From Myxococcus eversor (GTDB lineage: Bacteria > Myxococcota > Myxococcia > Myxococcales > Myxococcaceae), in contig NZ_JAAIXY010000023.1 in assembly GCF_010894455.1 (NCBI RefSeq), positions 49,827 through 113,826 on the forward strand: 64,000 nucleotides of DNA. The letters run 5' to 3'. The position numbers were made by a program, and so were the translations under genes. Position 1 is the stretch's first letter. The number at the start of each line of letters is the position of its first letter. Shown here piece by piece: positions 37,229 to 46,103 of this stretch. The notes under the pieces are model-generated. The model did no database searches. It had not been told where the DNA came from and was given only the letters and a program-made list of their open reading frames with translations.

Positions 37229-40200
37229 GCCCACGTCTTCCCTGGTGGGGCGCATCCTGCGCACGTCCTTCGCGCGGCCTGGCCTCACCGTGGTGCTGGC
37301 CCTGGCGCTGTCCGCCTTCGGCGCGGTGGCGCTCCACGGGCTTCGCCGCGACGTCTTCCCGGACCTGTCCGCCCCCATCTTCAACGTCATCGTCCAGAAC
37401 GCCGCCATGGGCGCGGAGGAGTTGGAGACGGCGGTGGCCATTCCCATGGAGGTCGCCCTGGCGGGCCTGCCCGACGTGCGCCGCATCCGCTCCACGTCGC
37501 AGCTGGGCGTCACGCAAGTCACGGTGGAGTTCGAGCCGGACGCGGACTACTTCCGCAGCCGTCAGTACGTCGCCGAGCGCGTGGCCCAGGCCCAGGGCGA
37601 GCTGCCGCCCGGCACGGACGCGCCCCTCGTCTCCAGCCTCACCGGCCGGCTCAATGAAGTCTTCGAGTTCACCCTGGAGGCGGAGCCCGGCGCGGCGGAC
37701 CTCATGGCGCTGCGGGACTTGGCCGAGTTCGAGGTGAAGAACCGGCTGCTCGCCGTGCCCGGTGTCGCGGGCGTGGAGCGGCTGGGCGGCTACCTGCGGC
37801 AGTTCCAGGTGCTGTTGGACCCGGACCAGATGGTGGCGCGCGGCATCAGCCTCAACGAGGTGGAGCACGCGCTGGAGGGCGCCAACCTCAACGCGTCCGG
37901 CGGCTTCGTGGTGCAGGGCCCCATGGAGTGGACGGTGCGAGCGATTGGCCGTGCACAGACGGTGGAGGACCTGAACAGCACGGTGGTGGCGTTGCGAGCG
38001 GGCACGCCCGTGTTGCTCGCGGACGTGGCCGACGTGCGCGAAGGCCCCGCGCTGCGCCGGGGAATCGCGCACCGCCTCAAGGGCGAGGTGGTGAGCTGCC
38101 GCGTCATCAAGCAGTTCGGCGCGGACACGCAGCGGGTGGCCGCGGGCGTGCGCGAGGCCATCAAGGAGCTGGAGCAGTCGATGCCCAAGGGCGTGCAGTT
38201 GCGCGTCGTCTATGACCAGTCGGTGCTGGTGGACGAGGCGCTGGGGGGCGTCAGCCGGGCCATCCTGCTGGGCGCGCTGCTGGTGGTGCTGGTGCTGTTC
38301 GCGCTCTTGGGAGACTGGCGCGCCGCGCTCATCGTCACCCTCACCCTGCCCTTGTCACTGGCCCTGGCGGGCATCCTCCTGAAGCTCGCCGGCATCGGCA
38401 TCAACACCATGACGCTGGGCGGGCTCGCCATCGCCGTGGGCCTGCTGGTGGACGCGGCCATCATCGTCACCGAGAACATCATCCATGACCTGCGCGAGGG
38501 CGCGGGCCGCAAGTCCGTGCGCGACGAGGCGCTGGCCGCGTCGCTGGAGGTGGGGCGTCCCATCGCCTTCGCCACCCTCATCGTCGTGTCCGTGTTCATC
38601 CCGCTGTTCGCCATGACGGGAATCGAGGGGCGCATGTACCAGCCCCTCGCCGCCGCCGTGGTGGCGTGTCTGGCCGCATCACTGGCGCTGGCGCTCACGC
38701 TGGTGCCCGTGGCCTCGTCGCTCCTGCTCAAGGCCCCGCGTCCGGGACAGCCCGAGGACGTGTGGCTCATCCGCAAGCTCAAGTCGGCCTACGCGCCGAT
38801 GTTGGACACGTGCATGCGCAGGGCGGGCCTCGTGCGGCTGGTGGCGCTCGCCATCACCGTGCCGGCGCTGGGTCTCGCCTTCGCGGTGGGCAGCGACTTC
38901 ATGCCCCGACTGGACGAGGGCGCCTTCCTCCTGCAGACGGTGCTGCCCCCCGAGGCGTCACTGGAGGAGGTGGACCGCCTCAACCACCTGGTGGAGGACG
39001 TGCTGCTCGGCTTCCCGGAGGTGGAAGACGTCGTGCGGCGCACCGGCCGCGCCGAGCGCACGGAGGACCCGATGCCTCACACCGTCTCGGACGTCCTCGT
39101 CGTGCTCAAGAAGGACAGGGGCAGGAGCCTGGAGAAGCTGGAGGCGGACCTGCGCGTCGCCGTGGCGCGAGTGCCCGGCGTCACCACGCTCTTCACCACG
39201 CCGCTGGGCATGCGCATCGACGAGGGCCTGGGCGGCAGTCCCGCGGACCTGTCCGTGCGCATCTTCGGGCCGGAGCTGGAGACGCTCGCCGCGTTGGGAG
39301 AACGCGCGCGCGCCATCCTCGCGAAGGTGGACGGCGTGGAGGACCTGCGCGTGGAGAAGCTCAGCGGCCTGCCGCAGCTTCGAATCACCGTGAATCGCGC
39401 CGCGGTGGCGCGGGTGGGACTGACGCCCGGCGACGTCATCCGCGCGGTGAGCGTGGGGCTGGTGGGCGAGGAGTCCTCGCAGGTGTGGAAGGGCCAGCGG
39501 CGGCACGACCTGGTGCTTCGGCTGGCGGACCACAAGCGGGGAGACCTCCAGGCGCTGCGCAACCTCCTGGTGGACGGACATGACGGCACGCGAATCCCCC
39601 TGAGTCAGCTCGCGACCATCGAGGAGACCTTCGGCGCGGGCAGCGTGCGCCGCGAGGCAGGAAGCCGTCGACTCGCGGTGGAGGCCAGCGTTTCCGGCCG
39701 GGACCTGGGCAGCACCGCCGCGGAGGTGCGCGAGCGATTGGCCGCCGAGCTGAAGCTGCCCACCGGGTACTTCCTCGACGTGGGCGGGCGCGTGGAGAGT
39801 CAGCAGCGCGCCGCGCAGTCGCTGGCCATGGCCATCGCCGTCGCCATCCTCGCGGTGTTCATCCTGCTGTACCTGGCGCTGGATTCGGTGGCGGAGGCGC
39901 TCGTGATTCTCGCCACACTGCCAGATGCCTTTGTCGGCGGAATCCTCGCGCTGCTCATCGCCGGAGAGACGTGGAATGTCTCCAGCCTCGTGGGGCTCAT
40001 CGGCCTGTTCGGCATCGCCGTGCAGAACGGGCTGGTGCTGGTCTCACAGACCAAGGATTTGCTCGCGCGTGGGATGCCTTTCGACGCGGCCATTCGTCAG
40101 GCAAGCCTAGGTCGCGTCCGACCCAAGTTGATGACCGCCGCCACGGCCATCCTCGGCCTGCTGCCGCTGCTCGTGCTGCCCCTGCACGGGACGGAAATCG

Positions 40201-40352
40201 AGCGGCCCCTCGCCGTCGTCATGGTCGGCGGGCTGGTGACCTCCACGCTGTTCACCCTGCTGGTGCTCCCCACCTTCTACGCATTCGTTCATGGAGTGAG
40301 AGAGCGGCTCCGCCACCGTGCGGCCGCGCGCAGGTCGACGACTGTGACCTGA
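37218..40352 (+). CDS. czcA: heavy-metal RND efflux permease (CzcA/CusA type)
   Basis: A 1044-residue inner-membrane RND pump with about 12 helices and two large periplasmic loops. The helix-4 segment GLLVDAAIIVTENI carries Asp412 and Glu419, the proton-relay acids expected for heavy-metal RND pumps. ATG 37218 is chosen: GGAGGT is seven bases before it, better placed than for GTG 37209. The genes czcC, czcB and czcA form one translationally coupled operon. Metal specificity cannot be fixed from the sequence; the His-rich adaptor favours divalent cations over Cu(I). Confidence 0.9.
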   Translation: MATEPTSSLVGRILRTSFARPGLTVVLALALSAFGAVALHGLRRDVFPDLSAPIFNVIVQNAAMGAEELETAVAIPMEVALAGLPDVRRIRSTSQLGVTQVTVEFEPDADYFRSRQYVAERVAQAQGELPPGTDAPLVSSLTGRLNEVFEFTLEAEPGAADLMALRDLAEFEVKNRLLAVPGVAGVERLGGYLRQFQVLLDPDQMVARGISLNEVEHALEGANLNASGGFVVQGPMEWTVRAIGRAQTVEDLNSTVVALRAGTPVLLADVADVREGPALRRGIAHRLKGEVVSCRVIKQFGADTQRVAAGVREAIKELEQSMPKGVQLRVVYDQSVLVDEALGGVSRAILLGALLVVLVLFALLGDWRAALIVTLTLPLSLALAGILLKLAGIGINTMTLGGLAIAVGLLVDAAIIVTENIIHDLREGAGRKSVRDEALAASLEVGRPIAFATLIVVSVFIPLFAMTGIEGRMYQPLAAAVVACLAASLALALTLVPVASSLLLKAPRPGQPEDVWLIRKLKSAYAPMLDTCMRRAGLVRLVALAITVPALGLAFAVGSDFMPRLDEGAFLLQTVLPPEASLEEVDRLNHLVEDVLLGFPEVEDVVRRTGRAERTEDPMPHTVSDVLVVLKKDRGRSLEKLEADLRVAVARVPGVTTLFTTPLGMRIDEGLGGSPADLSVRIFGPELETLAALGERARAILAKVDGVEDLRVEKLSGLPQLRITVNRAAVARVGLTPGDVIRAVSVGLVGEESSQVWKGQRRHDLVLRLADHKRGDLQALRNLLVDGHDGTRIPLSQLATIEETFGAGSVRREAGSRRLAVEASVSGRDLGSTAAEVRERLAAELKLPTGYFLDVGGRVESQQRAAQSLAMAIAVAILAVFILLYLALDSVAEALVILATLPDAFVGGILALLIAGETWNVSSLVGLIGLFGIAVQNGLVLVSQTKDLLARGMPFDAAIRQASLGRVRPKLMTAATAILGLLPLLVLPLHGTEIERPLAVVMVGGLVTSTLFTLLVLPTFYAFVHGVRERLRHRAAARRSTTVT

Positions 40353-40374
40353 GTGTTACCTGAGAGACAGGGAA

Positions 40375-40417
40375 GGTGTTCCAGGCTTTGGATCGGCAAC
40401 TTTCAGCCTGGAACACC
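40375..40417. terminator. 13-bp perfect inverted repeat after czcA
   Basis: GGTGTTCCAGGCT (40375-40387) is exactly complementary to AGCCTGGAACACC (40405-40417) around a 17-nt loop. It lies 22 nt after the czcA stop and 44 nt before the amidase ATG. A GATTTTCCCC run follows. It may terminate the czc operon or act as a leader structure for the amidase gene. Confidence 0.6.
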
Positions 40418-40461
40418 GACAATCCCGTGATTTTCCCCTATTCCACAAGTCGGGGCCTCTC

Positions 40462-41289
40462 ATGAGCGTGCGCCTTCCCTCCTCCACCGCGACCCGTACC
40501 ACCACCAACAAGGCGGCGGCCGCGACGCCTGCCGTCACCGCGCCTCCGGCGGGACTTCGTAAGGGCGACACGGGCCCCAAGGTGAAGCAGCTCCAGGACG
40601 CGCTGGTGAAGCTGGGCTATCTGACGAAGGCGCAGGTGGCCACGGGCCCTGGGACCTTCGGCGCGCAGACCGAAGCGGCGGTGAAGAAGTTCCAGGGTGA
40701 CAAGAAGCTTCCCACCACGGGCTATTACGGTGAGCAGACGCAGGCGGCGCTGAAGAAGGCGCTGGGGGGCACGCCCACGACGCCGACGACGCCCACCACG
40801 CCGGGCGCCAAGCCGCCGGTCATCAGCGCGCCTTCGCCCAACTCCGACAGCCGCAACGGCGCGGACATCGACACCATCGTCCTGCACCACACCGCGTCCA
40901 ACGACGGCAAGGCCGACCTGTCGTGGATGCGCAACCCGGACAGCAAAGTGTCCGCGCACTACATGGTGGACCGCGACGGAAAGATTTATCAGCTCGTCGG
41001 TGACGACAAGCGCGCGTGGCACGCGGGCAAGAGCGAGCTGCACGGCGTCCCCACGGACGTCAACGGGCGCTCCATCGGCATCGAAATCGTCAACGACGGC
41101 AGCGGCAAGACGGCCTTCACGGAGGCGCAGTACAAGGCGCTCACCCAGCTGACGAGCCACCTGAAGGAGAAGTACGACGTGCCGATGAAGAACATCGTCG
41201 GCCACGCGGACGTGGCGGTGCCCAAGGGCCGCAAGAACGACCCGGCGCCGAACTTCGACTGGACGCGGCTGCGCAAGGGCATCTCCTGA
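40462..41289 (+). CDS. N-acetylmuramoyl-L-alanine amidase with peptidoglycan-binding domain
   Basis: A 275-residue enzyme. Residues 31-100 are a PG_binding_1 domain (KGDTGPKVKQLQDALVKLGY). A Thr/Pro linker of TTP repeats (104-115) leads to an amidase_2 domain (135-275) with candidate zinc ligands His142 (LHHTAS), His248 (VGHAD) and Asp260, and Glu208 in GIEIVN. It cleaves the bond between muramic acid and the peptide stem. No classical signal peptide is seen, so export may be non-classical, linked to lysis, or it may act in the cytosol. Not obviously related to metal resistance. Confidence 0.85.
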   Translation: MSVRLPSSTATRTTTNKAAAATPAVTAPPAGLRKGDTGPKVKQLQDALVKLGYLTKAQVATGPGTFGAQTEAAVKKFQGDKKLPTTGYYGEQTQAALKKALGGTPTTPTTPTTPGAKPPVISAPSPNSDSRNGADIDTIVLHHTASNDGKADLSWMRNPDSKVSAHYMVDRDGKIYQLVGDDKRAWHAGKSELHGVPTDVNGRSIGIEIVNDGSGKTAFTEAQYKALTQLTSHLKEKYDVPMKNIVGHADVAVPKGRKNDPAPNFDWTRLRKGIS

Positions 41290-41315
41290 GCGTCAGACGC
41301 TGAAGCAAATGTGGT

Positions 41316-41357
41316 GAAGCGCGGGTCGAGGGTCCTTCGGGACGCTCCCCGCGCTTC
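41316..41357 (+). terminator. bipartite hairpin terminator of the amidase gene
   Basis: GAAGCGCGGG (41316-41325) pairs with CCCGCGCTTC (41348-41357). Nested inside is GTCC-TTCG-GGAC (41332-41343). GTGTTTC follows. It begins 27 nt after the amidase stop. Confidence 0.75.
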
Positions 41358-41411
41358 GTGTTTCAGGGGGCAAGTGGAGTGCGCCGGTGAACAGCCAGGC
41401 ACCACTCCAGC

Positions 41412-41440
41412 CATCACAGTGTGATGACTCCGGTTACACC
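41412..41440 (+). promoter_or_regulatory. composite palindromic element, copy 1
   Basis: CATCACAGTGTGATG (41412-41426), a 6-bp inverted repeat around AGT, is followed after 5 nt by GGTTACACC (41432-41440). The same arrangement, in the same orientation relative to its gene, stands before the CorE-like sigma gene (50551-50523, minus). It lies 141 nt before the first gene of the multicopper-oxidase operon. It is probably an operator or an atypical promoter element for a copper regulon. Confidence 0.6.
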
Positions 41441-41581
41441 GGCGCTCGAGCCCAGCTCGCGCCTCGACCTCGCGCACGTCGTCAATCCGCGGAGTTGTCT
41501 CTTGGGTCGACATGGCCTGGGCCTTGCTGAACAGCGCAGCGATTCCTGGCGCTGTCACAGCGCGCCACTTCGAGGTCCTTC

Positions 41582-41971
41582 ATGCGTTCCTTCCTCTGTG
41601 TCCTCGCGAGCCTCGTCACGCTCGCCGCCTGTGCTTCCGAGCCCAGGAGGCTCGCTCCCGCCGTGGACCCGTCGAGCCCCGATGCGCCCGAGTCCCCGCC
41701 CGCCTCCCTGCCCACCGCGCTCGCGGCGACGCCCCCTTCCCGTCCTCCCGCGACGGACTCGCACGCTCGGCACACCGACCCCCAGAAGCCCTCCACGCCA
41801 GACGCGGGCACCGCCGGCTACGCGTGCCCGATGCACCCCGAGGTCCAGTCCGACAAGCCGGGTGGCACCTGCCCCAAGTGCGGCATGAAGCTGACGCCGA
41901 CGAAGCCCGAGGACACCGCGCCGTCCAAGAAGCCCGCTCCCGTCCATGAAGGACACGGAGCCCATCCGTGA
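41582..41971 (+). CDS. lipoprotein with heavy-metal-binding domain
   Basis: A 129-residue lipoprotein (LAAC, Cys17). A Pro-rich linker leads to a short metal-binding module at 79-103, YACPMHPEV followed by CPKCGMKL, the same module found twice in the neighbouring CopA. The tail ends in HEGHGAHP, giving extra His ligands. It probably binds copper in the periplasm and passes it to the multicopper oxidase or the TolC channel. GAGGT precedes ATG 41582. It heads a three-gene coupled operon and overlaps the next gene by 4 nt. Confidence 0.75.
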   Translation: MRSFLCVLASLVTLAACASEPRRLAPAVDPSSPDAPESPPASLPTALAATPPSRPPATDSHARHTDPQKPSTPDAGTAGYACPMHPEVQSDKPGGTCPKCGMKLTPTKPEDTAPSKKPAPVHEGHGAHP

Positions 41972-43479
41972 GACTGCTCACCTTCGCCTGCGCGCTGCTG
42001 TTCGCGGGCGGCTGTGCCTCCATCCAGAAGGAGCGAGGCCACGCGGAGGTCGCCACCCTCGTCGAGGAGCGCATCGGCCGCAAGACACGATGGAACCAGG
42101 GCACGCCCGAGGACGCGGAGGTGTCGCGTCACCTCGATGGACTGCTGAAGGGCGCCCTCACCTCCGACCACGCCGTCGAGGTGGCCCTCCTCAACAACCC
42201 CGCCCTGCAATCCACCTATGAGGACCTGGGCATCTCCCAGGCGGACATGGTGCAGGCGGGACTGCTCACCAACCCGTCGTTCGATGCGAGCATCGGCTTC
42301 CCGCTCACCAACGACGGCGTCAGCGAGACGGAGTTCTCACTGGTGCAGGGCTTCGTGGAGCTGTTCACCCTGCCGCTGCGCAAGCGCGTGGCTCAGGAGC
42401 AGTTCATCGCGGACACGCTGCGCGTCGCGCATGAAGCGCTCGCCACCGCCGCGGAAGCACGCAAGGTGTTCAGTGAAGTCCAGGCGCGACAGCAGCTCGT
42501 GGAGCTGCGCCGCATGGTCCTCCAGGCCGCCGAGGCCGCCGCCGAGTTGGCCACGCTCCAGCATGGCGCGGGCAACATCACCGACCTGGAGCTGGCCACG
42601 GAGCAGGCAGCCTCCGAGGAAGCACGGCTGGAGCTGGCGCGCGAGGAACTCACGCTGGTGGAGGACCGCGAGCGACTCAATCGGCTGCTGGGCCTGTGGG
42701 GACCTCGCACCGAATGGGCCATCTCCGAGAAGCTCCCGGCACCGCCCTCGGAGGAGGCGACCCTGGAGCGACTGGAGTCGCTCGCCATCCGGCAGCGGCT
42801 CGACATCGACGCCGCGCGCAAGCAGTCCGAGCTCTTGTGGAACGCGCTGGAGCTGGCGCGCAGCACGCGCTTCTTCGGCCGCGTCGACGTGGGCCTCCAT
42901 ACGCACCGGGACGCGAACGGTCCGCGACTCTTCGGGCCCACGCTCACGCTGGAGCTGCCCATCTTCGACCAGCGACAGGCGCTCATCGCCAGGCTGGAGG
43001 CCCAGCATCGCCAAGGCGAGCGTCGTCTCGCGGAGCTGTCCATCAACGCGCGCTCTGAAGTTCGCGCGGCGAGGGCCCGCCTGCTGACGCTCCGAGGCGT
43101 CGCCGAGCGCTATCAGCGCGTCGTCCTGCCTTTGCGCGAGAAGGTCGTCGAGCAGTCCCAGCTCCAATACAACGCGATGCAGATTGGCCTCTACGCGCTG
43201 CTCGACGCGAAGCAGTCCCAGGTCGAGGCGTACCGCGCCTTCATCGAGACTGTCCGCGACTACTGGATGGCTCGTGCGGAGCTGGAGCAACTCGTCGGCG
43301 GCAGTCTGCCCGGTGCGACTTCACGTCAGAGCACTCCGAGCGACACCTCGCCCCCGGCATCCGAACGTCCGCCAGAGGCGACCCCTCCTGGGTCTTCGCC
43401 TCCGAGCCCCATGCCTCCCACTGAACCCCCTTCTGGAAATGGCCATCCCCCCGCGCACGGCCACGGAGCGACTCCATGA
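41968..43479 (+). CDS. TolC-family outer membrane lipoprotein
   Basis: A 503-residue protein with lipobox AGGC (Cys16) and two TolC repeats (VEVALLNNPALQSTYEDLGI; long coiled-coil helices at 150-200 and 340-400), then a Pro/Ser-rich tail after 445. It should form an outer-membrane channel. Unlike czcC, no RND pump or adaptor is in this operon; it sits between a copper-binding lipoprotein and a multicopper oxidase. Start GTG 41968 overlaps the upstream stop, and its own stop overlaps the next start (ATGA). Confidence 0.8.
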   Translation: MRLLTFACALLFAGGCASIQKERGHAEVATLVEERIGRKTRWNQGTPEDAEVSRHLDGLLKGALTSDHAVEVALLNNPALQSTYEDLGISQADMVQAGLLTNPSFDASIGFPLTNDGVSETEFSLVQGFVELFTLPLRKRVAQEQFIADTLRVAHEALATAAEARKVFSEVQARQQLVELRRMVLQAAEAAAELATLQHGAGNITDLELATEQAASEEARLELAREELTLVEDRERLNRLLGLWGPRTEWAISEKLPAPPSEEATLERLESLAIRQRLDIDAARKQSELLWNALELARSTRFFGRVDVGLHTHRDANGPRLFGPTLTLELPIFDQRQALIARLEAQHRQGERRLAELSINARSEVRAARARLLTLRGVAERYQRVVLPLREKVVEQSQLQYNAMQIGLYALLDAKQSQVEAYRAFIETVRDYWMARAELEQLVGGSLPGATSRQSTPSDTSPPASERPPEATPPGSSPPSPMPPTEPPSGNGHPPAHGHGATP

Positions 43480-44924
43480 ATCCCCTTCCCCCTGACTCCT
43501 CTCCCCACGCACAGGATGAGGAGGACACGACGGAGACGACGACCGCTCCAGGCGCGATGACCCGACGAGGAATGCTCGCGACGGCTGGAGCCACGCTCGC
43601 GGGTGGCGCATTGCTGCTCCGGGGTGGTGTCGCGCAGGCTCAAGCCGCGCCACGTGCGTCCCCACCAAGCGCGGGCCGACGGGACTGGCTGTCCCCTGGA
43701 ATGCCGAACCGGGACTATCGCCCCGTCACCGTGCCGAACGGCTCGAAGCTGCCGTGGAAGCTCGTGGACGGCGTGAAGGTCTTCCACATGGTGGCCGAGG
43801 AGGTCGAACACGAACTGGCTCCCGGGCTGAAGGTCCACTGCTGGGGCTACAACGGCCAGGTGCACGGGCCCACCATCGAAGTCGTGGAGGGAGACCGCGT
43901 CCGGTTCTACGTCACCAACCGGCTGCCCGCGCCCACCACCGTGCACTGGCACGGCCTGCTGTTGCCCAACGGCATGGACGGCGTGGGCGGCCTCAACCAG
44001 AAGTCCATCGCCCCGGGCGAGACGTTCCGGTACGAGTTCACCATCCGCCAGGCCGGCACGGGCATGTATCACTCGCACCATGACGAGATGACGCAGATGG
44101 CGCTCGGCATGGTGGGGCTGTTCATCATGCACCCGCGTCGTCCCGTGGGCCCGCGCGTGGACCGCGACTTCGCGATGATGCTGCACGAGTGGCGCGTGGA
44201 CCCCGGTGCGCGACGGCCGGACCCGAACGAGATGACGGACTTCAACCTGCTCACGTTCAACGCGAAGGCGTTCCCCGGCACGGAGCCGCTGGTGGTGCGC
44301 CAGGGCGAGCGGGTGCGCATCCGTCTGGGCAACCTGAGCGCGATGGACCATCACCCCATCCACCTGCACGGCTACCACTTCCGCATCACCGAGACGGACG
44401 CGGGACGCATCCCCGAGTCCGCGCAGTGGCCGGAGACCACGGTGCTCGTCCCGGTGGGCAGCACGCGCACCGTCGAGTTCGTGGCCGATGCGCCCGGCGA
44501 CTGGGCCATGCACTGCCACATGACACACCACCTGATGAACCAGATGGGGCATGACATCCCCAACCTCATTGGCGTGAATCCAGGCGGGCTCGACGCGAAG
44601 GTGCGCACGCTGCTGCCGGGTTACATGACCATGGGGCAGACGGGCATGGGCGACATGGTGGAGATGGGCATGCCGGTGCCCGCCAACTCCATTCCCATGA
44701 GCGGAGCGCGCGGCAAGCACGACGTCATCACCATGGGCGGCATGTTCACCGTGCTCAAGGTGCGCGAGCGGCTGGATGGCGACGGTGACCCGGGCTGGTA
44801 CGAGAACCCGCCCGGCACGCTGGCGGTAGCGGCGAACACGGAGGAACTGCGCCAGGACGGCATCGACGTGAATGCTCCACCCAAGGCACTGCCCGCATCA
44901 CCGGCGGGGTTCCGACAGGGCTGA
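43476..44924 (+). CDS. Tat-exported multicopper oxidase
   Basis: A 482-residue periplasmic oxidase. TRRGMLATAG (29-38) is the Tat motif. All four copper-ligand motifs are present: HWHG (157-160), HSHH (199-202), HPIHLHG (293-299) and HCHMTHH (346-352). A Met-rich tail (about 380-430: MTMGQTGMGDMVEMGM) may bind Cu(I), as in copper-tolerance oxidases. It likely oxidises Cu(I) to less toxic Cu(II). It is last of the lipoprotein/TolC/oxidase operon. In Myxococcus xanthus such oxidases (cuo genes) belong to copper regulons, one of them under CorE. Confidence 0.9.
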   Translation: MNPLPPDSSPHAQDEEDTTETTTAPGAMTRRGMLATAGATLAGGALLLRGGVAQAQAAPRASPPSAGRRDWLSPGMPNRDYRPVTVPNGSKLPWKLVDGVKVFHMVAEEVEHELAPGLKVHCWGYNGQVHGPTIEVVEGDRVRFYVTNRLPAPTTVHWHGLLLPNGMDGVGGLNQKSIAPGETFRYEFTIRQAGTGMYHSHHDEMTQMALGMVGLFIMHPRRPVGPRVDRDFAMMLHEWRVDPGARRPDPNEMTDFNLLTFNAKAFPGTEPLVVRQGERVRIRLGNLSAMDHHPIHLHGYHFRITETDAGRIPESAQWPETTVLVPVGSTRTVEFVADAPGDWAMHCHMTHHLMNQMGHDIPNLIGVNPGGLDAKVRTLLPGYMTMGQTGMGDMVEMGMPVPANSIPMSGARGKHDVITMGGMFTVLKVRERLDGDGDPGWYENPPGTLAVAANTEELRQDGIDVNAPPKALPASPAGFRQG

Positions 44925-44937
44925 GCGACGTCAGTGA

Positions 44938-44973
44938 GTTCGTCCAGCTCGGACAGGTCCTGGCTGGACGAAC
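44938..44973. terminator. bidirectional hairpin between convergent copper operons
   Basis: GTTCGTCCAG (44938-44947) pairs exactly with CTGGACGAAC (44964-44973) around a 16-nt loop, between the oxidase stop (44924) and the end of the convergent Rieske gene (44980). Confidence 0.65.
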
Positions 44974-44979
44974 CGTTGC

Positions 44980-46071
44980 TCAGGTCCGCATCTTCAGTCG
45001 CGTCTCATGCACGGCATCCGCGACCGCGCCAGGCTTCTCACGCTCCGCGGCACGCAGCAGGCGGAGGATGCCGGGCCCGAGTACGTCAATCTCGGTGGAG
45101 GCATATGTCTCCGTACCGAAGCGGCGGATGCTCTCCGTCTGGGTCCGCAGGATGCGCGCGTCCTGGCTGAAGATGTGGAGCGCCACCGGCATCGCCACCG
45201 GAAGCACCGCGCGCAGCAACCAGCGCGGCAGCGGCAGGCGAAACGTCACCACCGCGTAGACCAGCGTGTCCCAGTCCGACACGGGCGTCATCGCCGAGGT
45301 GACGATGATGTGGCTGCCCTCGCCAATCCGGTACTCCACCTGGGCAATCGACGGCATCAGGAAGCGGTCGAAGTGCTGCACCACACCGCCGCCCGGAGCC
45401 AGCAGCCGACCCACCACACCGCTGGGACGAGGCTCGCCGATGTACTCGGCCTCCACCTTGTCCGCGCTCCGGCGCACCACCACGTCAATCTCGTTGCGCT
45501 TCTCCTCGGTGCGGAACAGGCCACCATGCAGGTACGCCGTGTGAGGCACGTCGAGCGTGTTCTCCAGCGTGGCATGCAGCGAGCCCGGCGCACGCAGCAC
45601 GCGTCGCACCGTGGTGTAGTCGCGCGCGTCCAGCAGCGGAAAACGGAACGGCTCCGTCGTCGGCTCCGCGCCCGGCGTGGAGTACACCCAGACGAAACCA
45701 TCCTGCTCGCGCGTCGCATAGGACGTCGCGCAGCGGGTGCGGGCCTCGGGCTCGCCGAGGAAGCCCGGAATGGCGCGGCACTGCCCGCCCGTGTCGAAGC
45801 GCCAGCCGTGATAGCCGCACTGGAGCTGTCCCTCCTTTACCCGCCCCAGCGACAGGGGCACATTGCGGTGAGGGCAGCGGTCCATCAGCGCGCCGGGCTT
45901 GCCACCCTCGCCCCGGAACAGGACGAGCGGCGTGCCCTGGAGCGTGCGCGCCAGTGGCTTGTCCCCCAGCTCGCGCGACGCACAGAGGATGAACCAGGCA
46001 TTCGGCAGGTGAACGACGGAGACGTGACCGGCGGCCGCACCTGGGGTGCGCGCCTCCTCGCGGGAGCTCAT
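44980..46071 (-). CDS. Rieske-type oxygenase
   Basis: A 363-residue Rieske non-heme iron oxygenase alpha-type subunit. The [2Fe-2S] ligands are Cys66-x-His68 (CPHR) and Cys85-xx-His88 (CGYHGW). The mononuclear iron site reads NTLDVPHTAYLHG, with Asp174, His177 and His182. It hydroxylates or demethylates an unknown substrate, perhaps with a reductase encoded elsewhere. It lies 32 nt downstream of copA on the same strand, so probably cotranscribed with it; the reason is unclear. Confidence 0.8.
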   Translation of the reverse strand: MSSREEARTPGAAAGHVSVVHLPNAWFILCASRELGDKPLARTLQGTPLVLFRGEGGKPGALMDRCPHRNVPLSLGRVKEGQLQCGYHGWRFDTGGQCRAIPGFLGEPEARTRCATSYATREQDGFVWVYSTPGAEPTTEPFRFPLLDARDYTTVRRVLRAPGSLHATLENTLDVPHTAYLHGGLFRTEEKRNEIDVVVRRSADKVEAEYIGEPRPSGVVGRLLAPGGGVVQHFDRFLMPSIAQVEYRIGEGSHIIVTSAMTPVSDWDTLVYAVVTFRLPLPRWLLRAVLPVAMPVALHIFSQDARILRTQTESIRRFGTETYASTEIDVLGPGILRLLRAAEREKPGAVADAVHETRLKMRT

Positions 46072-46103
46072 GGACGCAGTCTAATGGGCGCCCCCTCCCC
46101 GGC

